From Imbricaverruca yamaguchii (lineage: Eukaryota > Arthropoda > Thecostraca > Neoverrucidae): a stretch of DNA of 64,000 nt. Shown here one piece after another: positions 61,213 through 64,000 of the stretch (position 1 is its first letter; each line of letters begins with the position of its first letter). A program made the translations under genes and the position numbers. The notes under the pieces were generated by a model, which was not told where the DNA came from, did no database searches, and saw only the letters and a list, made by a program, of their open reading frames with translations. Location: the NCBI GenBank assembly GCA_034440575.1, contig JAOTOL010001638.1:3085001-3149000 (forward strand). The letters are read 5' to 3'.

Positions 61213-61312
61213 TGACCACTCCTTGGGTTTTGACCCAAGATCTTGGGTAATGAAGCTCCATCTTGGGTTCTTGGGTTTTGGGGCACTGATCTTGGGTTAT
61301 GGCTGGAATCGT
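61213..61312. repeat. TTGGGT-word cluster with 16-bp palindrome
   Basis: cttgggtt or its complement occurs about seven times in 100 bp, including the perfect palindrome acccaagatcttgggt (about 61230-61245) and repeated atcttgggtt. Origin unknown. Confidence 0.75.
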
Positions 61313-61487
61313 ACCAATATTTATATTTAATGTCATTTCTCCAAAAATATGTACTTGTCAACTGAAAAAAAATCCCCTCCACCCTGGAATCACGCCTGAT
61401 ATGCATGTATGCTGTGCTCGCACGCATGCCATGCATATACTTATACAATGAAATGAAAGATTATATCTAGTACTTACAACTTACAGG

Positions 61488-61586
61488 GCCTGTGCGCATG
61501 GTAAGGACTCCTTACCGTGCTCGCAGGCTCTGATGGTGTGGCAATAATAACCAAGGGACAGGCCCAGTGGGCCATGCCCCTTGGTT
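61488..61586. repeat. Two adjacent hairpins upstream of the hAT transposase ORF
   Basis: Hairpin 1 (61488-61528): 20-nt arms around one base with three mismatches, two of them wobble-compatible; the core is ggtaagga and tccttacc. Hairpin 2 (61549-61586): aaccaagggacaggccca pairs with tgggccatgccccttggtt with one small bulge. The segment begins cagggcctgtgcgcatgg, and CAGGG is a common hAT terminus, so these may be the 5' end of the transposon. Confidence 0.65.
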
Positions 61587-61750
61587 GCGTGCCTGTCTGG
61601 CTCCACAACAATCAACGTAAGTGTCAATTGGCCCCTACGACAACATGACTAAATATCCCGAGGTTTGACTTCTCTAAAAATGAACTTTTTCCCTGACATT
61701 GCTCTCCTTTCTGCCGGCAGTACCTATCTGGATTGTTGATTTCTGTGACT

Positions 61751-63871
61751 ATGTCAAGCGCTTCTGCTTCCGGTTTTGGGAGCGATACCCCGCCAAACAA
61801 GAAACAGAAATGGTACTCCATGTCTTTCAACAAGGACTGGCTTTCAGACCCGGAGCTTACGAGGTGGTTGGTACAGTACCGAAATGACAAGTTAAGATGT
61901 AGCTGCCAATTATGTGGCACCTCTTTCGAGGAGGCAAACAAGAGCACTCTGTTGCGCCACTCTCAGACATCTGGACACAAGAAAAGCATGGCGGCGGCGA
62001 AGGGGACCAAAGTGACACAGTTATTCGTGCCGAGGGCGATGCCGAGTAGCACACACAGCGGCAAAGTGACTCGATGCGAGCTGGTGGTCGCTGCATTCTT
62101 CGCCGAGCATGACCTCACATTCCGCCTCGCCGATCACTTCTGGGACATGGTCCGGCACGCAGCCCCAGACTCCGCTATTCTGAAAGATGCGTCAGGAAAT
62201 CGCACTAAGATGCAGTACATGATGGTGGATGGTCTAGCACACGAAGAGACCCAGCGTGTCGCAAAGCTCTGCACGGGCCGACGATTCAGTATTATGCTGG
62301 ATGAAAGTACACATATTTCAGTCTCGCAGGCCATGGCACTGATGGTGAGAATGTACGATCCGAGAGAAAAGAAAACGCAAGACCTTCTGCTGGACCTGGT
62401 CGAGCCGCAAGATGGGACCGCCCGTGGCCTGTTTGACGCCGTCGTCGCCTCTCTGAAGTCCGCCGAGATTGACATACATGGGGTCATCGGTCTTGGAACA
62501 GACACCCGCGCAACGATGATGGGCGGAAAGGCTGGCTTCCGCAAGCTCCTCCAAGACGTGGTGCCTGACGTGTTTGTGATGGGATGCACCTGCCATTCGC
62601 TGGCGCTGTGTGCCGGTCATGCTGCGCGGTGTCTGCCAAGCTGGCTGGAAACTCTGGTTAAGGACATAGCCAGCTACCTGTCCCGCAGCCCCAAGAAACT
62701 GGGTATGCTGCAACTTCTCCAGGAAGCGGTCAGTGCCCCATGCCACAAAATTCCGAAGGTCGCCATGACCCGCTGGCTGTCCCGCGGCGCTGTCCTGAGC
62801 CGAATCCTGGAACAGTGGGAGCCGCTTCAGCTGCTGTTCGAGGCTGAAGCTCGGACTGCGGAAGGGAAGATAGACAGAGCAGCTGAGATCAGTAAGAAGA
62901 TGAAGATGCCGGGTACCAAGCACATGCTGCTCTTTGTGCACTTCGTCGTCCGAAAGGTGGACAAGCTCAACCTGGTCTTTCAGTCGGAGGACTGCATGCT
63001 CCACCGCCTGCACACCATCATGAGCGATGGGTTCCGCGAGCTCCTGGCTCTCTACATCAAAGGATCGGTCCTGTCGTCAGTCCCGCTGCACATGATTGAG
63101 CCCGAGGACTCCAGCAGCTTCAAGCCGATCGAACTGATCAACCTCGGCGGCCGGTGTGAGAGTCTGCTGCTGGAGGAGCCGCTGTCTGACGAGGAGAAGA
63201 CGCTGCGGCTCGACGCGCTCGCCTTTCTGAAAGACATGTGCTGTCAGGTGAAGAGCAGATTCGAGCTGGACCACAACGGGATCCTGGCCAAGCTCCGCGT
63301 CCTCAGCCCACAAGTGGCGATGATGTCGACCGATGACGAGCGCCCCCCGCGATCGCTGGCGCCGCTCCTGGTCCGCTTCAAGAACCTCGTGGCAGAAAAG
63401 GACAGGGATGAGATTAACGATGAGTGGCACGACCTGCCAACCGCGCTGTCTTCGACAACAGTAAAACCAGACGAGGTGACGCCGCCGGTATTCTTGGCCG
63501 AGGTGGGCCAGCTCACCGATGCCAGCGACCATCAGCGGTTCCCGCTGCTAACCCAGTTCGCCAGTGACCTGATGTCTCTACCACACTCCACCGCCTCAGT
63601 TGGGCGTGCGTTCAGTAAACTGAACCGGACGAAAACGGCCACCACCAACCGTCTGACAATGGCAACCACCAAGGGCCGGATGCTGGCCAGCCAGGCCGTC
63701 AAACAGAGCGGTCTACTCGAGGACGCCCTCGCCGGGGACCTCACCGACGGTACGTACGCGCAGAGAAGGAGCGGATCACATTGGAGAAGGGTGAGGACGA
63801 CGCAGTTGAGATCGACTGAACGAACAGCGCCTGGCTGCCAGTGCGGACTTTGGGTCACCGATGCCCGGTGA
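61751..63871 (+). CDS. hAT-superfamily transposase-like protein, intact ORF
   Basis: 706 residues. An N-terminal zinc finger (C52, C55, H70, H76 in CQLCGTSFEEANKST then LLRHSQTSGH) is followed by an RNase-H-fold catalytic region. First Asp is D184 in SIMLDESTHIS, second is D251 in GLGTDTRATMMG, and the CTCHSLALC block is at 279-287. A C-terminal hAT dimerisation domain (about 600-660) contains LPHSTASVGRAFSKLNRTKT. The order and spacing fit hAT transposases and the host genes derived from them (ZNF862/ZMYM-like group). The start is the ATG at 61751. A strong acceptor-like tract (ctctcctttctgccggcag) ends at 61720, suggesting a spliced 5' leader. Codon use is GC-rich like the host genes here. 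No right terminal repeat was seen before 64000. It could be a live transposase or a domesticated gene. The tail after about 670 looks non-conserved. Confidence 0.9.
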   Translation: MSSASASGFGSDTPPNKKQKWYSMSFNKDWLSDPELTRWLVQYRNDKLRCSCQLCGTSFEEANKSTLLRHSQTSGHKKSMAAAKGTKVTQLFVPRAMPSSTHSGKVTRCELVVAAFFAEHDLTFRLADHFWDMVRHAAPDSAILKDASGNRTKMQYMMVDGLAHEETQRVAKLCTGRRFSIMLDESTHISVSQAMALMVRMYDPREKKTQDLLLDLVEPQDGTARGLFDAVVASLKSAEIDIHGVIGLGTDTRATMMGGKAGFRKLLQDVVPDVFVMGCTCHSLALCAGHAARCLPSWLETLVKDIASYLSRSPKKLGMLQLLQEAVSAPCHKIPKVAMTRWLSRGAVLSRILEQWEPLQLLFEAEARTAEGKIDRAAEISKKMKMPGTKHMLLFVHFVVRKVDKLNLVFQSEDCMLHRLHTIMSDGFRELLALYIKGSVLSSVPLHMIEPEDSSSFKPIELINLGGRCESLLLEEPLSDEEKTLRLDALAFLKDMCCQVKSRFELDHNGILAKLRVLSPQVAMMSTDDERPPRSLAPLLVRFKNLVAEKDRDEINDEWHDLPTALSSTTVKPDEVTPPVFLAEVGQLTDASDHQRFPLLTQFASDLMSLPHSTASVGRAFSKLNRTKTATTNRLTMATTKGRMLASQAVKQSGLLEDALAGDLTDGTYAQRRSGSHWRRVRTTQLRSTERTAPGCQCGLWVTDAR

Positions 63872-64000
63872 ACTGCATCCGTTCTGGGCTATATGTAGCG
63901 AAAACGCCACAGGATAATCCGAGCTTAATTGTAACTTGTCTTTCAGAGAACAGGCCGATTTTGTTATGACTTGACTATTTTCTAAACAGTCATGCGAAAG
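63872..64000. other. Downstream of hAT ORF; nothing recognised
   Basis: No match to the possible left terminus cagggcctgtgcgc was found before the window ends. Confidence 0.5.

Overview
This window looks like an intron-rich invertebrate nuclear genome, most likely an arthropod (possibly a crustacean). The support is a nicotinic acetylcholine receptor (nAChR) subunit with arthropod-type segments such as [17 protein letters not shown], a SID-1-family dsRNA channel gene, CR1-like LINEs, a hAT transposase and several TTAA-flanked piggyBac-like non-autonomous elements. Coding exons are GC-rich while introns and spacers are AT-richer. Species cannot be named from sequence alone.

The left two thirds (1 to 44625) is one minus-strand nAChR gene. 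Seven exons can be placed to the base: 44565-44625, 39669-39811, 37688-37732, 34516-34625, 21967-22147, 17169-17319 and 1313-1616. All have GT-AG borders and compatible phases, giving a continuous 331-codon reading from signal peptide through transmembrane segment M3. The cytoplasmic loop and M4 lie off the left edge. The loop-C cysteine pair that defines alpha subunits is absent, so this is a non-alpha subunit with an otherwise alpha-like sequence.

The nAChR introns (up to 15.6 kb) are packed with mobile DNA and repeats. There are two CR1-like LINEs in opposite orientation (8376-11520 and 13876-16700). Three TTAA-flanked families are present: A (4633-5634, 11798-12316, 51921-53309), B (6745-7580, 8599-9476, 26836-27674, 60491-61206) and C, a 3.6-kb foldback element with arms of about 780 bp (25339-28943). 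B is inserted in LINE 1 at a TTAA, and the second LINE supplies the empty site. A 28-copy 40-bp minisatellite (19957-21180), CA tracts, a 14-bp array (23535-23975), a nested-palindrome MITE (38359-38518) and ultra-short retroposon-like insertions with target-site duplications complete the set.

Right of the nAChR promoter side, 44.6-54.9 kb is gene-free repeat-rich spacer. At 54921-57302 (minus) is an apparently intact, intronless SID-1/SIDT-type gene. Next comes a sharply CpG-depleted block (57357-59270) holding a decayed SGNH-esterase-like fragment, then a 20-bp-period degenerate array and another B copy. The window ends with a plus-strand intact hAT-type transposase ORF (61751-63871), preceded by a splice-acceptor-like site and two hairpins. 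No tRNA, rRNA or CRISPR array was seen.
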